Shown here: one piece after another, positions 24,932-33,103 of the stretch
Layout: every line of letters starts with the position of its first letter
How positions within the stretch are numbered: the first letter of the stretch is position 1
Origin: Ruegeria sp. PrR005
GTDB taxonomy: Bacteria > Pseudomonadota > Alphaproteobacteria > Rhodobacterales > Rhodobacteraceae
Assembly (NCBI RefSeq): GCF_010500245.1
Contig: NZ_JAAGOX010000012.1
Location: 1 to 64,000 of the forward strand
Length of the DNA: 64,000 bases
Reading direction: 5' to 3'
The notes under the pieces: generated by a model
The model's database searches: none
The model's input: only the letters and a program-made list of their open reading frames with translations
What the model was told of the DNA's origin: nothing
Position numbers and translations under genes: made by a program

Positions 24932-25978
24932 TCAATAGGGAAACGGGTGTGCCTTGTGAGCGGCTGCGATCTCGCCCAGGATCTCCTCGGAGAGCGTCAC
25001 CTCGGCGGCACCCAGCGCATGGTCGAGCTGTGCCAGTGTGGTTGCGCCAAAGATCGCCGACATCATGAAGGGGCGTGTCAGCGCCCAGGCCAGCGCCATA
25101 TGCACCGGGTCGATCCCGTGGCGGCGGGCGATGTCGAGATAGGCCTCGACGGCGCCAAAGACCCGTGCCGATTTGCGCCCGCCCAATTCCGGCACCAGCG
25201 ACATGCGCGAGCCCTGGGGCACCTGCCCGCCCTGGTACTTGCCGGTCAGCAACCCCGCCGCCAGCGGCGAGAAGGCCATCAGCCCCACCTCCTCGTTCAC
25301 GCTCAGCTCGGCCATGTCGGTGTCGAAGAGACGGCAAAGCAGCGAGTATTCGTTCTGGATCGAGGCGACGCGCGGCCCATGCCCGGCCTCGGCCAGACGC
25401 AGCCAGTGCGCAGTGCCCCAGGCGCTCTCGTTTGACAGGCCAAAGGCGCGGATGGTGCCGCGATCGACCTCGCGTTGCAGCGCCTCGAGACAGTCGATCA
25501 TGTTTTCGCGTATCGCCGCCGGATCCTGCCCCGAAGGGTCATAGCTCCAGTTCTGGCGAAACATGTAACTGCCGCGATTGGGCCAGTGGAACTGGTAGAG
25601 GTCGACATAATCGGTGCGAAGCCGCTTGAGCGAGGCCTCGAGCGTGGCGCGGATGGTCGCACCCGAGATCGGCGCACCGTCGCGCACATGCGCCATGCCG
25701 CTGCCGGAATGTTTGGTGGCCAGGATGACGTCGCCCCGCCGGGCGGAATTGGCCGCGTTCCAGGCGCCGATGATCTCCTCGGTCCGGCCAATGGTCTCTT
25801 TGCTGACCGGGTTCACCGGGTACATCTCGGCGGTGTCGATGAAATTGATCCCCGCCGCCAGCGCATGGTCGATCTGGGCATGCGCCTGCTCCTGCGCGGT
25901 CTGGGTGCCGAAAGTCATCGTGCCCAGGCACAGTTCGCTTACAGTCATGCCGGTGCGGCCCAGCGGTCTTCGTTTCAT
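24932..25978 (-). CDS. aldo/keto reductase (Tas-like)
   Basis: 348 aa, starting at the ATG at 25978 with AAGGGG upstream; the frame is open much further but that part has no family match. AKR features are GRTGMTVSELCLGTMTFG at the N-terminus, FIDTAEMYP (catalytic Asp and Tyr), LATKHSG (Lys), DLYQFHWPNRG (His) and GLSNESAWG. It reduces carbonyls with NADPH in the cytoplasm. The length and the Tas-like insertion at residues 120-150 agree with that subfamily. Divergent from the rhodanese gene. Confidence 0.93.
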   Translation of the reverse strand: MKRRPLGRTGMTVSELCLGTMTFGTQTAQEQAHAQIDHALAAGINFIDTAEMYPVNPVSKETIGRTEEIIGAWNAANSARRGDVILATKHSGSGMAHVRDGAPISGATIRATLEASLKRLRTDYVDLYQFHWPNRGSYMFRQNWSYDPSGQDPAAIRENMIDCLEALQREVDRGTIRAFGLSNESAWGTAHWLRLAEAGHGPRVASIQNEYSLLCRLFDTDMAELSVNEEVGLMAFSPLAAGLLTGKYQGGQVPQGSRMSLVPELGGRKSARVFGAVEAYLDIARRHGIDPVHMALAWALTRPFMMSAIFGATTLAQLDHALGAAEVTLSEEILGEIAAAHKAHPFPY

Positions 25979-26095
25979 CGCACATCCCCTTGTCTCCGAT
26001 CCGGGGAAGCCTAGCGGGATGAGGATCGGCGGCAACCCCTCTTGAGCTGGGTCCGGGTTTCGGTCAGCCTGTCGCGGAGTCACGGGAGGACAGGC

Positions 26096-26494
26096 ATGGC
26101 ACAGACCATTACCAAGGGAATCAAGGCGCTGCTGAAAGAGGCGGGCGCGGTGGTCGACACGCTGTCGGTCGAAGAGGCCAAGGGGCTTTACGACAATCCC
26201 GGCTATGTCTTTGTCGATCTGCGCGACATTCGCGAGTTGCAGCGTTCCGGCATGATACCGGGGGCGTTTTCCTGTCCGCGCGGCATGCTGGAGTTCTGGA
26301 TCGACCCCGAAAGCCCCTATCACAAGGCGGTTTTCAATCAGGACAAGACCTATGTCTTTTACTGCGCCAGCGCCTGGAGGTCGGCCCTGTCGGCGAAGGT
26401 GGCACAGGAAATGGGCCTGAAACCGGTGATGCATATGGAAGGCGGCTTTACCGAATGGGTGAAGCAGGACGGCCCGGTGATCGAGAAAAGCTGA
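26096..26494 (+). CDS. rhodanese-like sulfurtransferase
   Basis: 132 aa. ATG at 26096 has GGAGG six bases upstream. Single rhodanese domain: YVFVDLRDIRELQRSGMIPGA, then the active-site loop beginning at Cys in FYCASAWRSALSA, and GGFTEWVKQDGPV at the end. The loop C-A-S-A-W-R binds persulfide sulfur, so it can carry sulfur between enzymes. It precedes metY by about 200 bp on the same strand. A link to sulfur assimilation is plausible, but the hairpin array in between suggests separate control. Confidence 0.92.
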   Translation: MAQTITKGIKALLKEAGAVVDTLSVEEAKGLYDNPGYVFVDLRDIRELQRSGMIPGAFSCPRGMLEFWIDPESPYHKAVFNQDKTYVFYCASAWRSALSAKVAQEMGLKPVMHMEGGFTEWVKQDGPVIEKS

Positions 26495-26510
26495 CCCCTT
26501 CACCGGCCAA

Positions 26511-26604
26511 CAAAGTGTCAATGACACTTTGCCCCAAGCGCCTGGAACAGGCGCTTGCACAGGATTTTCAAAAATCCTGTGGACAAGGATTTCCTTAAAT
26601 CCTT
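26511..26604 (+). repeat. array of four successive palindromes upstream of metY
   Basis: Four inverted repeats follow each other with only 2-4 bases between them. (1) CAAAGTGTCA / TGACACTTTG at 26511-26531, centre 1 base. (2) AAGCGCCTG / CAGGCGCTT at 26536-26556, loop GAA. (3) ACAGGATTTT / AAAATCCTGT at 26559-26580, loop CA. (4) AAGGATTT / AAATCCTT at 26585-26604, loop CCTT. All arms are perfect. The array could be a REP-like mosaic, a terminator for the rhodanese gene, or a leader of metY. Confidence 0.9.
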
Positions 26605-26698
26605 GATCCGGCTCCTGCCGCAGGCGGGCGCTTGTTGTCTGGCGGGCGCGTATCGCTTAGAGATTCGGGCAAGACATTTCCAAAGGGAGACTCCACCC

Positions 26699-27991
26699 AT
26701 GTCCGATACCCCCAGCTACGGCTTCGACACGTTGCAGATCCATGCCGGCGCCCGGCCCGACCCGGCCACCGGCGCGCGGCAGACGCCGATCTACCAGACC
26801 ACGGCCTATGTGTTCCGCGACGCCGATCACGCCGCCGCCCTCTTCAACCTGCAAGAGGTGGGCTATATCTATTCCCGCCTGACCAACCCCACCGTGGCCG
26901 TGTTGCAGGAGCGTATCGCCACGCTCGAAGGCGGTGTCGGCGCGGTTTGCTGTTCGTCGGGTCACGCGGCGCAGATCATGGCGCTGTTTCCGCTGATGGG
27001 ACCGGGGCGCAACGTGGTTGCCTCGACCCGGCTTTATGGCGGCACCGTCACCCAGTTCAGCCAGACCATCAAACGCTTTGGCTGGTCGGCGAAGTTCGTC
27101 GATACCGACGATCTGGAAGCGGTGAAGGCCGCCATCGACGAGAACACAAGGGCGGTGTTCTGTGAATCCATTGCCAATCCCGGCGGCTATGTCACCGATA
27201 TCCGCGCCCTGGCTGACGTGGCGGATGCCGCGGGCATCCCACTGATCGTCGACAACACCAGCGCCACCCCCTATCTGTGCCGCCCCATCGAACAGGGCGC
27301 GACACTGGTGGTGCATTCGACCACCAAGTACCTGACCGGCAACGGCACCGTCACCGGCGGTTGTATCGTGGATTCGGGTCGCTTCGACTGGTCGGCCAAC
27401 GATAAGTTCCCCTCGCTCAGCGCGCCGGAACCGGCCTATCACGGGCTCAAGTTCCACGAGACCTTTGGCTCGCTCGCCTATACGTTCCATGGCATCGCCA
27501 TCGGGCTGCGGGACCTAGGCATGACGATGAACCCGCAGGCCGCCCATTACACGCTGATGGGGATCGAGACGCTGAGCCTGCGGATGCAGCGCCATGTGGA
27601 GAATGCGCAGAAGGTGGCGGCCTGGCTCGAGGCCGATCCCCGGGTGGATTACGTGACCTATGCCGGCCTGCCCTCGTCGCCCTATTACGACCGGGTGCAG
27701 AAATGCTATCCCAAGGGCGCGGGCGCGCTGTTCACCTTTGCCGTCAAGGGCGGCTACGAGGCCTGCGTCAAGCTGGTCAACGCGCTGGAGATCTTCAGCC
27801 ATGTGGCCAACCTGGGTGATGCGCGGTCGCTGATCATCCATTCGGCCTCGACCACGCACCGGCAGCTGTCGCCGGAACAGCAAGAAGCCGCAGGTGCCGG
27901 CCCCAATGTGGTGCGGGTGTCGATCGGCATCGAGGACGCCGCCGACATCATCGCGGACCTCGACCAGGCCCTGACCAAGGCCACCGCCTGA
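26699..27991 (+). CDS. metY: O-acetylhomoserine sulfhydrylase (MetY type)
   Basis: 430 aa, PLP-dependent. It makes homocysteine from O-acetyl- (or O-succinyl-) homoserine and sulfide in methionine synthesis. Cys/Met-metabolism enzyme features are TLQIHAGARPDPATGARQTP at the start, YIYSRLTNPTV, SSGHAAQ, DNTSATPYLCRP and the PLP Lys in HSTTKYLTGNGTV. The 430-aa length and the LFNLQEVGYIYSRLTNPT segment favour MetY over the shorter MetZ. GGGAG lies nine to ten bases before the chosen ATG; the frame upstream is only leader sequence. A 14-bp hairpin follows the stop. Confidence 0.92.
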   Translation: MSDTPSYGFDTLQIHAGARPDPATGARQTPIYQTTAYVFRDADHAAALFNLQEVGYIYSRLTNPTVAVLQERIATLEGGVGAVCCSSGHAAQIMALFPLMGPGRNVVASTRLYGGTVTQFSQTIKRFGWSAKFVDTDDLEAVKAAIDENTRAVFCESIANPGGYVTDIRALADVADAAGIPLIVDNTSATPYLCRPIEQGATLVVHSTTKYLTGNGTVTGGCIVDSGRFDWSANDKFPSLSAPEPAYHGLKFHETFGSLAYTFHGIAIGLRDLGMTMNPQAAHYTLMGIETLSLRMQRHVENAQKVAAWLEADPRVDYVTYAGLPSSPYYDRVQKCYPKGAGALFTFAVKGGYEACVKLVNALEIFSHVANLGDARSLIIHSASTTHRQLSPEQQEAAGAGPNVVRVSIGIEDAADIIADLDQALTKATA

Positions 27992-28002
27992 TATGTTTGA
28001 CA

Positions 28003-28032
28003 GGAGAAGCAGCCGGACCCGGCTGCTTCTCC
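28003..28032 (+). terminator. hairpin terminator of metY
   Basis: GGAGAAGCAGCCGG at 28003-28016 pairs perfectly with CCGGCTGCTTCTCC at 28019-28032, a 14-bp stem starting 11 bp after the metY stop. No long T-run follows. Confidence 0.8.
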
Positions 28033-28152
28033 GCTTGCGGCACAGGGTTCCGGCTATGGAAAACCTGACTTTCCTGACCCCCTGACATAACCCAGAATTG
28101 CATTAGCGGATTATTTTCCCGCCATTTCAGCAATACATTTGGAGATCAAGTC

Positions 28153-28359
28153 ATGGGTGATTCAACCACCACCACAGAAACAAATCCCAACGACGGCTCG
28201 ACCCGGACCACGACCAAGAACGGGGACGGTTCCAGCGTCGAGACCACGACCGGTGGATCCAGCGGCAACACCAAGGTGAAAGTACGCTCGGCCAGCGGCG
28301 ACAGCGCAACCATCTTCATCAGTGGCAAGACCGGAGAGATCAAGGTCACTCGACCCTGA
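28153..28359 (+). CDS. small Thr/Ser/Gly-rich protein (68 aa)
   Basis: Low-complexity protein: STTTTETNPNDGSTRTTTKN, then GGSSGNTKVKVRSASGD and ending GKTGEIKVTRP. No signal peptide. GGAG stands eight bases before the ATG, and codon use is host-like, so it is probably real. The mixture of Thr/Ser and charged residues is like short surface or stress-related proteins, but no family is recognised. Spacing of more than 150 bp from metY and a hairpin in between suggest its own promoter. Confidence 0.6.
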   Translation: MGDSTTTTETNPNDGSTRTTTKNGDGSSVETTTGGSSGNTKVKVRSASGDSATIFISGKTGEIKVTRP

Positions 28360-28387
28360 CCCCCGAGTTGCGTCGGAACAGGCCAAT

Positions 28388-28412
28388 GGGGGCGGCCCTG
28401 CGGGCCGCTCCC
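28388..28412. terminator. bidirectional hairpin between convergent genes
   Basis: GGGGGCGGCCC (28388-28398), loop TGC, GGGCCGCTCCC (28402-28412), an 11-bp stem with one G-T pair. It overlaps the space between the 68-aa gene and the stop of the MFS gene. Confidence 0.7.
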
Positions 28413-28413
28413 C

Positions 28414-29631
28414 TCAATCCAGCCGCAGCCGCGCAAGAGCGTAGAGCAGCAGCGCAAGGCAGCAGAGACCGGCCAGCAGGAAGGGTGCGCGCAGCGCCAG
28501 TTCGCGGCTCATCTGCTGTTCGGCCACCACCACCACCGCGCCGCCTGCCAGCGCGCCGAGTGGCATCGACCCCCAGCCGAAGAAGCGATAGATGCTGTTC
28601 ACGCGGCCCAACACCGCAGGCGGGATGCGCCGCTGCCGCCAGGACACGGTGATCACGTTCCACAGCATCGCCGCCGCCATGATCGCGATCAGCGCCAGCC
28701 CCATGATCCAGCCGCTGTTCGACAGGCCGATGATGGCATAGCCCGCGCCCCAGACCGCGATCGACAGGAACAGGCAGGCTTGCGTGCCGATCAGCCGCAT
28801 GGCGCGCGGCGCCAGAAGGCTGCCGCAGATCGCGCCCACCGCCCCCGCTGACAGCACCAGCCCGTAGTGCGAGGCGCCCAAACCCAGCACCTCTTGTGCA
28901 AAGAGGACCTGCACGGTGATCGTGGCCATGGCGATGAAGTTCGCCAGCCCCAGCACAATCGCCAGCCGCAACAGAAGCGCGTCGCCGCGCATGAAGGCGA
29001 TGCCCTCGGCCAGCGCCTGGGCGAACCGCGCGCGGCTGGGTACCTGCGGCGGCAGCGAGATCAGCCAGACCAGACCGGCGGCCAGCATCAGAACCGCCAC
29101 ATCGAGGCCAAAGGGCACCGCGATACCGGCCGAGATCAGCACGCCGGCCAGCGGCGGGCCGATGAACTGGCCGGTCAGCTGCTCGGTGCTCCAGAGCTGG
29201 CCATTTGCCGCCTCCAGATCCTGAGGGTCGACCAGCGCGGGCAGGATGGTCTGGGCGGCATTGTCGCGCAGCACCTCGGCCGACCCCAAAAGAAAGGCCA
29301 GCCCCGCCAGCGCCCAGATCGCCCCCGGCACCGGATCGCCCAGCGCAAGCAGAAGGATGGCCAGCACGATTCCCGCCCGCATCAGATCGGCCCGCGCGAT
29401 CAGCTTGCGCCGGTCGCTTCGGTCGATGATCACGCCCGCAGGCAGGGCAAAGAGCAGCCAGGGCAAGCGCGCCGCCGCCGCCACGGCGGCAATCGCCACC
29501 GCATCGCGCGTCATCAGCGCCGCCAGCCATGGCACCGCCAGCACCAGCACCCCGTCGCCCAGATTGGTCAGGGCGCCCGCGGTGAAGAGCAGGCGGAAGT
29601 TGCGATTTCGGATTACCAGCGGTGCGGCCAT
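28414..29631 (-). CDS. MFS transporter (enterobactin-exporter/MFS_3 type)
   Basis: 405 aa with about 12 membrane helices. The MFS loop-2 motif appears as GVIIDRSDRRKLIARADLMR near 68-86, and a second NSIYRFFGWGSMPLGALAGG near 345-365 is typical of EntS/MFS_3-like carriers. It exports or imports a small molecule with proton exchange; the substrate is unknown. Start ATG with GGAG six bases upstream. Single-gene unit. The hydrophobic, Ala/Leu-rich sequence also opens a long shadow frame on the same strand, which is rejected. Confidence 0.9.
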   Translation of the reverse strand: MAAPLVIRNRNFRLLFTAGALTNLGDGVLVLAVPWLAALMTRDAVAIAAVAAAARLPWLLFALPAGVIIDRSDRRKLIARADLMRAGIVLAILLLALGDPVPGAIWALAGLAFLLGSAEVLRDNAAQTILPALVDPQDLEAANGQLWSTEQLTGQFIGPPLAGVLISAGIAVPFGLDVAVLMLAAGLVWLISLPPQVPSRARFAQALAEGIAFMRGDALLLRLAIVLGLANFIAMATITVQVLFAQEVLGLGASHYGLVLSAGAVGAICGSLLAPRAMRLIGTQACLFLSIAVWGAGYAIIGLSNSGWIMGLALIAIMAAAMLWNVITVSWRQRRIPPAVLGRVNSIYRFFGWGSMPLGALAGGAVVVVAEQQMSRELALRAPFLLAGLCCLALLLYALARLRLD

Positions 29632-29699
29632 GTCTGTCTCCGGGTCATGTTCGGGTCAGAGTGGCGCGGCCGCGCGCCATGGTCAATGCGAGGGTCAAT

Positions 29700-29719
29700 G
29701 CGGGCGGCAGGCCGCCCGC
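29700..29719 (-). terminator. hairpin after the SIMPL gene
   Basis: GCGGGCGGC (29700-29708), two-base centre AG, GCCGCCCGC (29711-29719): a perfect 9-bp stem just past the stop of the SIMPL-domain gene on the minus strand. No T-tract is visible. Confidence 0.6.
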
Positions 29720-29727
29720 ATCGCGGA

Positions 29728-30426
29728 TTACTGACGGATTTCGTAGACCATGGTGACGGTGCCGCTCAGCCCGATCTCACCACCGGCGACGGGCACATCC
29801 ATGGATTCGGCCATCGCCGCCATGCGCATCATCGGGCGCGGCTGCGGGTCGGAGTAAAGCTCCGAGATCGACACGATCCGGCCCAGCGTCACGCCGGCCG
29901 CCTCGGCCAGTTGCTGTGCCTTGTCGCGGGCATCCGCCACCGCCTTGGCACGCGCCTGATCGCGCAGCGGCTTGGGCTCCTTGACCGAGAATTCCAGCCC
30001 GTTGAACGTGTTGGCGCCGTCGGACACGACCGTATCCAGGATCTCGCCCAGCCGCGCCAGGTCGCGGACCCGCACGGTCACCCGGTTCGAGGCCTGAAAG
30101 CCGGTGATCGCCGGGGGTTCGGTGCTGGAACTACGGTTGGACCAGACAGGGGACAATGAGAGATCCGAGGTCTGCATATCGCGCGCCTCGATCCCCAGTT
30201 CGGTCAGGCGATCAAGAACCCGGCCGACCGCCTCGGAGGTGGCCGAGAGCGCCGCGCGCGCCTCCTTGGCCTCTTGCGTCACGCCAAGGGTGATAACGGC
30301 CATGTCGGGAACGGTTTCCACCACCCCCGTGCCTGTCACCGTGATCTGTCCGGGCTGTTCATCGGCGCGGGCCAGGCCAACTGCGGCCAATAGCAACGCC
30401 ACCACCAGAAAAACCAATGTCCTCAA
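29728..30426 (-). CDS. SIMPL-domain (DUF541) periplasmic protein with TTG start
   Basis: 232 aa. I place the start at TTG 30426, because AGGAG lies seven bases upstream and the product then begins with a signal peptide (RTLVFLVVALLLAAVGLARA). An earlier TTG at 30456 lacks this site. SIMPL features are ITVTGTGVVETVPDMAVITLGV, GIEARDMQTSDLSLSPVW, the ARDKAQQLAEAAGVTLGRIV segment and a conserved ending GTVTMVYEI. Family members (YggE/BP26) are periplasmic and linked to oxidative-stress tolerance. It is transcribed alone. Confidence 0.9.
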   Translation of the reverse strand: MRTLVFLVVALLLAAVGLARADEQPGQITVTGTGVVETVPDMAVITLGVTQEAKEARAALSATSEAVGRVLDRLTELGIEARDMQTSDLSLSPVWSNRSSSTEPPAITGFQASNRVTVRVRDLARLGEILDTVVSDGANTFNGLEFSVKEPKPLRDQARAKAVADARDKAQQLAEAAGVTLGRIVSISELYSDPQPRPMMRMAAMAESMDVPVAGGEIGLSGTVTMVYEIRQ

Positions 30427-30593
30427 CTTTGCTCTCCTGTTATTCTGTGTCCTCAAAGATGGGGCGGCGGCATGTCGCGCGACAAGGGGAAGTTATGCCT
30501 TTTTCTTTCCCTCGGCGGTTCTCTGCTCTAATGTCGCGCCGGGATGCGCCCCGGCGCGTGCTACGGCCTTGATTGGATTGGTTAACTGGTCAG

Positions 30594-33002
30594 ATGAAAC
30601 CCGCGTTTGCGTTGTCCTTGTCGTTTGAGGGGATCTCTCTTCTTCACCGTGCCGCCGGTGGTTGGCGACAGGTGGGCGCGGTGATGCTTGACGATCCCGA
30701 TCTGGCCCGGTCGCTGGGCGGTTTGCGCGACCTCGCCTTGCGCCTGGATCCCGACCTGAGGTGCAAGCTGATCCTGCCCAACGACCAGATCCGGTATCTG
30801 ACCGTCGACACCGGCCCGTTCCGGGGCGAGACGCGGCTGAACGTGATCGAGGACGCGGTCGCAACCGCGACACCCTATGCGCTGGATGAGCTTGTCTGGG
30901 ACACCTCGCCCGATGGCAGCGTGACCCATGTGGCCGCGGTAGCACGGGAGACCCTGGCCGAGGCCGAAGCCTTTGCCGGGGAACACGGGTTTCATCCGGT
31001 CAGCTTCGTTGCGGTACCGGACGACAATGCCTTTCTCGGCGAGCCATTCTTTGGCCCGGCCTCGGGCATGCTGGACATGACCGGCGCCGAAGCGGTGGAA
31101 CCCGACGGTATCGCCGTCGTCGTGATCGGCCCGGCAGTGATCCCCGACAGCGCGCCTGTGGCGCCCTTGGCCGAATCTCCCCGGACGGAGAAGGCGGCGC
31201 CGCCCAAGGCGGAGACCGCCGCGCCCGTTGTCGGGTTTTCGTCGCGCCGGGGCAAACCGGAGGAGAGTGCCGCCCCCGGGCAACCGGACACCGGTGACGA
31301 GCAGGCCAAGCCCGAAGAGCCGGTCCCAAGCCCCGCGCAGGAGGTCCCCGCCGCCTCGCCGCAAGAGAGTGCGGGCGTCAGTTTCCAATCCGTTCGCGCC
31401 AGCGAGCCGGTGGTGCCCGCACCGCCCGCCAAACCGAATCCCGGCGATGTCCCCGCGCGTGTCAAGCCGGCGCCGGTTGCACCGCCCGCCGCCCCCCAGG
31501 TCGCGGCGCGTCCGATCATCGAAGAGGTGCCGCCCGCCGGTTTCACCCCGGCCGCACGCCCCAGCCAGGTGCCGCGCGACGAGGCCGACCGGCTGACCAT
31601 CTTTGGCGCCCGCAAGGGTGGCGGGATCGGCGGCAAGCCGCGCTTTCTGGGCCTGTCGCTGACTGTTGGTCTGCTCTTGTTCCTCGCCGCGATTGCCGTT
31701 TTTGCCGCGGTGGTGGGCTCCGGCGTGCTCTGGGACGGGTCCGGCCGCGGCGAAGACCCGGCCCCGACCTTGGTCACCCCCTCGACCGATCCGGCGACAG
31801 CCGCAAGCCCGGAGGCGCCCGCCCCACGACCGCTGCCGGAAAGCTTGGACAACACCCCGGTTCCCGCCCCGGAGCCTGCCTCGATCGACGAGGACCCGGT
31901 ACAACTCTCCGCGCTGCAAGACCCCGCAGACCGCCCCGCGCTGAGCGGAACGGACGATGCGGTGCTCCAGGCGCTTCAGGTGGATCCGCAGCAGGTCGAA
32001 GAGATGGAGTTCGAACCCGAGCCCGATACGGGCACGGGACAGACCGAGACCGGCATTCTGGTCGCCGCCCCGACTGCGCCCGAGGTGCCGGGCCTGATCG
32101 GTCTGGGCGATCTCTTCGTGGCCTCCATCGACCGCACCGATATCTTCCAGGACGCGGTGGCCCTGCCCGACGGGACCCGGTTCGACACCGACGCCCTGCC
32201 CGAGGGCAGCAACGCCCCCGCCTCCGTCGGGCAGGCGTTTGCCCTCGACGACAAGGGGCTGGTGGACCCCAGCGCCGAAGGCACGGTCAACCCCGATGGC
32301 ATCCTGATCTTTGCCGGGCGGCCCGCCCGGGTGCCGCCCGCCCCGCCGGTCCGGTTCGAAGCCGCCCCGGAAACCGATCCGGCACAGGAACGTCTGGCCG
32401 CGAAACGGCCCAAGGCGCGCCCCGACGATCTGGTGGAACAGGCCGAGCGGTCGCAATTCGGGGGCCGGTCGCTGACCGAGCTTGCGGCGCTGAGGCCAAA
32501 GGCGCGACCTGCATCGGTGCAGGAACAGGCCGAGGCGGAACAGGCCGCAGCGCCCGAGGACGAGCCCCAGGCCGTCAGCCCGCTGGCAGTGGCCAGCGCC
32601 AAGAAACCGCGCCTGCGCCCCGAGAGACTGGCCGTGGCTGCGGCGGCGGCAAACACCAATCTGGGGTCTCTGGCCAACCCCAGTCGCGGCGCCGGATCCA
32701 ACAGCGACAGCGATGGCGACGGCTTTGTCGCCGCAACGGTCAAGCCCAAGGCGCCCTCGCCCACCTCGGTCGCGCGCCAGGCGACGCTGGACAATGCGAT
32801 CAACCTGCGCAATCTCAACCTGATCGGGGTCTATGGCACCCCGTCGAACCGGCGCGCGCTGGTCCGGCTGCCTTCGGGCCGCTACAAGAAGGTCAAAGTC
32901 GGTGACAGTATCGACGGCGGCCGCATCACCGCCATCGGCGACAGCGAGCTGCGCTATCAGAAGGGCGGCCGCAACCTGACGCTGAAGATCCCCAGCGGCT
33001 GA
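30594..33002 (+). CDS. large membrane-spanning protein, GspL/PilM-like N-terminus and PilP/GspC-like C-terminus
   Basis: About 802 aa (ATG at 30594; a TTG at 30573 is possible). Residues 1-150 look like the cytoplasmic actin-like fold of GspL/PilM (FALSLSFEGISLLH and CKLILPNDQIRYLTVD). A long Pro/Ala linker follows, then one membrane helix at about 352-378 (LTVGLLLFLAAIAVFAAVVG). The periplasmic part is Pro/Ala-rich with RPKARP / RPKARP / KPRLRP repeats, and ends in a GspC/PilP-like domain (LVRLPSGRYKKVKVGDSIDG and ITAIGDSELRYQKGG). No other secretion or pilus genes are adjacent. The function is unknown; a fused scaffold across the inner membrane is inferred. Confidence 0.6.
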   Translation: MKPAFALSLSFEGISLLHRAAGGWRQVGAVMLDDPDLARSLGGLRDLALRLDPDLRCKLILPNDQIRYLTVDTGPFRGETRLNVIEDAVATATPYALDELVWDTSPDGSVTHVAAVARETLAEAEAFAGEHGFHPVSFVAVPDDNAFLGEPFFGPASGMLDMTGAEAVEPDGIAVVVIGPAVIPDSAPVAPLAESPRTEKAAPPKAETAAPVVGFSSRRGKPEESAAPGQPDTGDEQAKPEEPVPSPAQEVPAASPQESAGVSFQSVRASEPVVPAPPAKPNPGDVPARVKPAPVAPPAAPQVAARPIIEEVPPAGFTPAARPSQVPRDEADRLTIFGARKGGGIGGKPRFLGLSLTVGLLLFLAAIAVFAAVVGSGVLWDGSGRGEDPAPTLVTPSTDPATAASPEAPAPRPLPESLDNTPVPAPEPASIDEDPVQLSALQDPADRPALSGTDDAVLQALQVDPQQVEEMEFEPEPDTGTGQTETGILVAAPTAPEVPGLIGLGDLFVASIDRTDIFQDAVALPDGTRFDTDALPEGSNAPASVGQAFALDDKGLVDPSAEGTVNPDGILIFAGRPARVPPAPPVRFEAAPETDPAQERLAAKRPKARPDDLVEQAERSQFGGRSLTELAALRPKARPASVQEQAEAEQAAAPEDEPQAVSPLAVASAKKPRLRPERLAVAAAAANTNLGSLANPSRGAGSNSDSDGDGFVAATVKPKAPSPTSVARQATLDNAINLRNLNLIGVYGTPSNRRALVRLPSGRYKKVKVGDSIDGGRITAIGDSELRYQKGGRNLTLKIPSG

Positions 33003-33007
33003 CAAAA

Positions 33008-33090
33008 AAGGACGGAGCCCGCGCCCCGTCCTTCATTTCGCTCAAAATACTCCGGGGGAGTCGCCGTCAGGCGACGGGGGCAGCGCCCCC
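33008..33090. terminator. cluster of three hairpins between convergent genes
   Basis: Stem 1: AAGGACGG/CCGTCCTT (33008-33033). Stem 2: GTCGCC/GGCGAC (33060-33075), loop GTCA. Stem 3: GGGGGC/GCCCCC (33076-33090), loop AGC. They lie between the GspL/PilP-like gene and hpd. The segment between them (CTCAAAATACTCCGGGGGAG) looks like a recurrent intergenic motif of Rhodobacteraceae (from memory, not searched). Confidence 0.65.
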
Positions 33091-33103
33091 TGCCCCGGTT
33101 GCC

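Noticed and set aside
26511-26604. CRISPR array
   Set aside because: The repeats are four different palindromes, not one direct repeat with spacers, and no cas gene is present.
26605-26698. Possible SAM-II-type riboswitch before metY
   Set aside because: SAM-II aptamers are common upstream of methionine genes in Alphaproteobacteria, so I looked for the pseudoknot and the conserved AU-rich segment. The region lacks a recognisable match. A covariance-model search would settle it.
30582-33005. 807-aa open frame antisense to the GspL/PilP-like gene
   Set aside because: Composition is Gly/Arg/Asp-rich without domains; the sense frame has a membrane helix and family-like ends.
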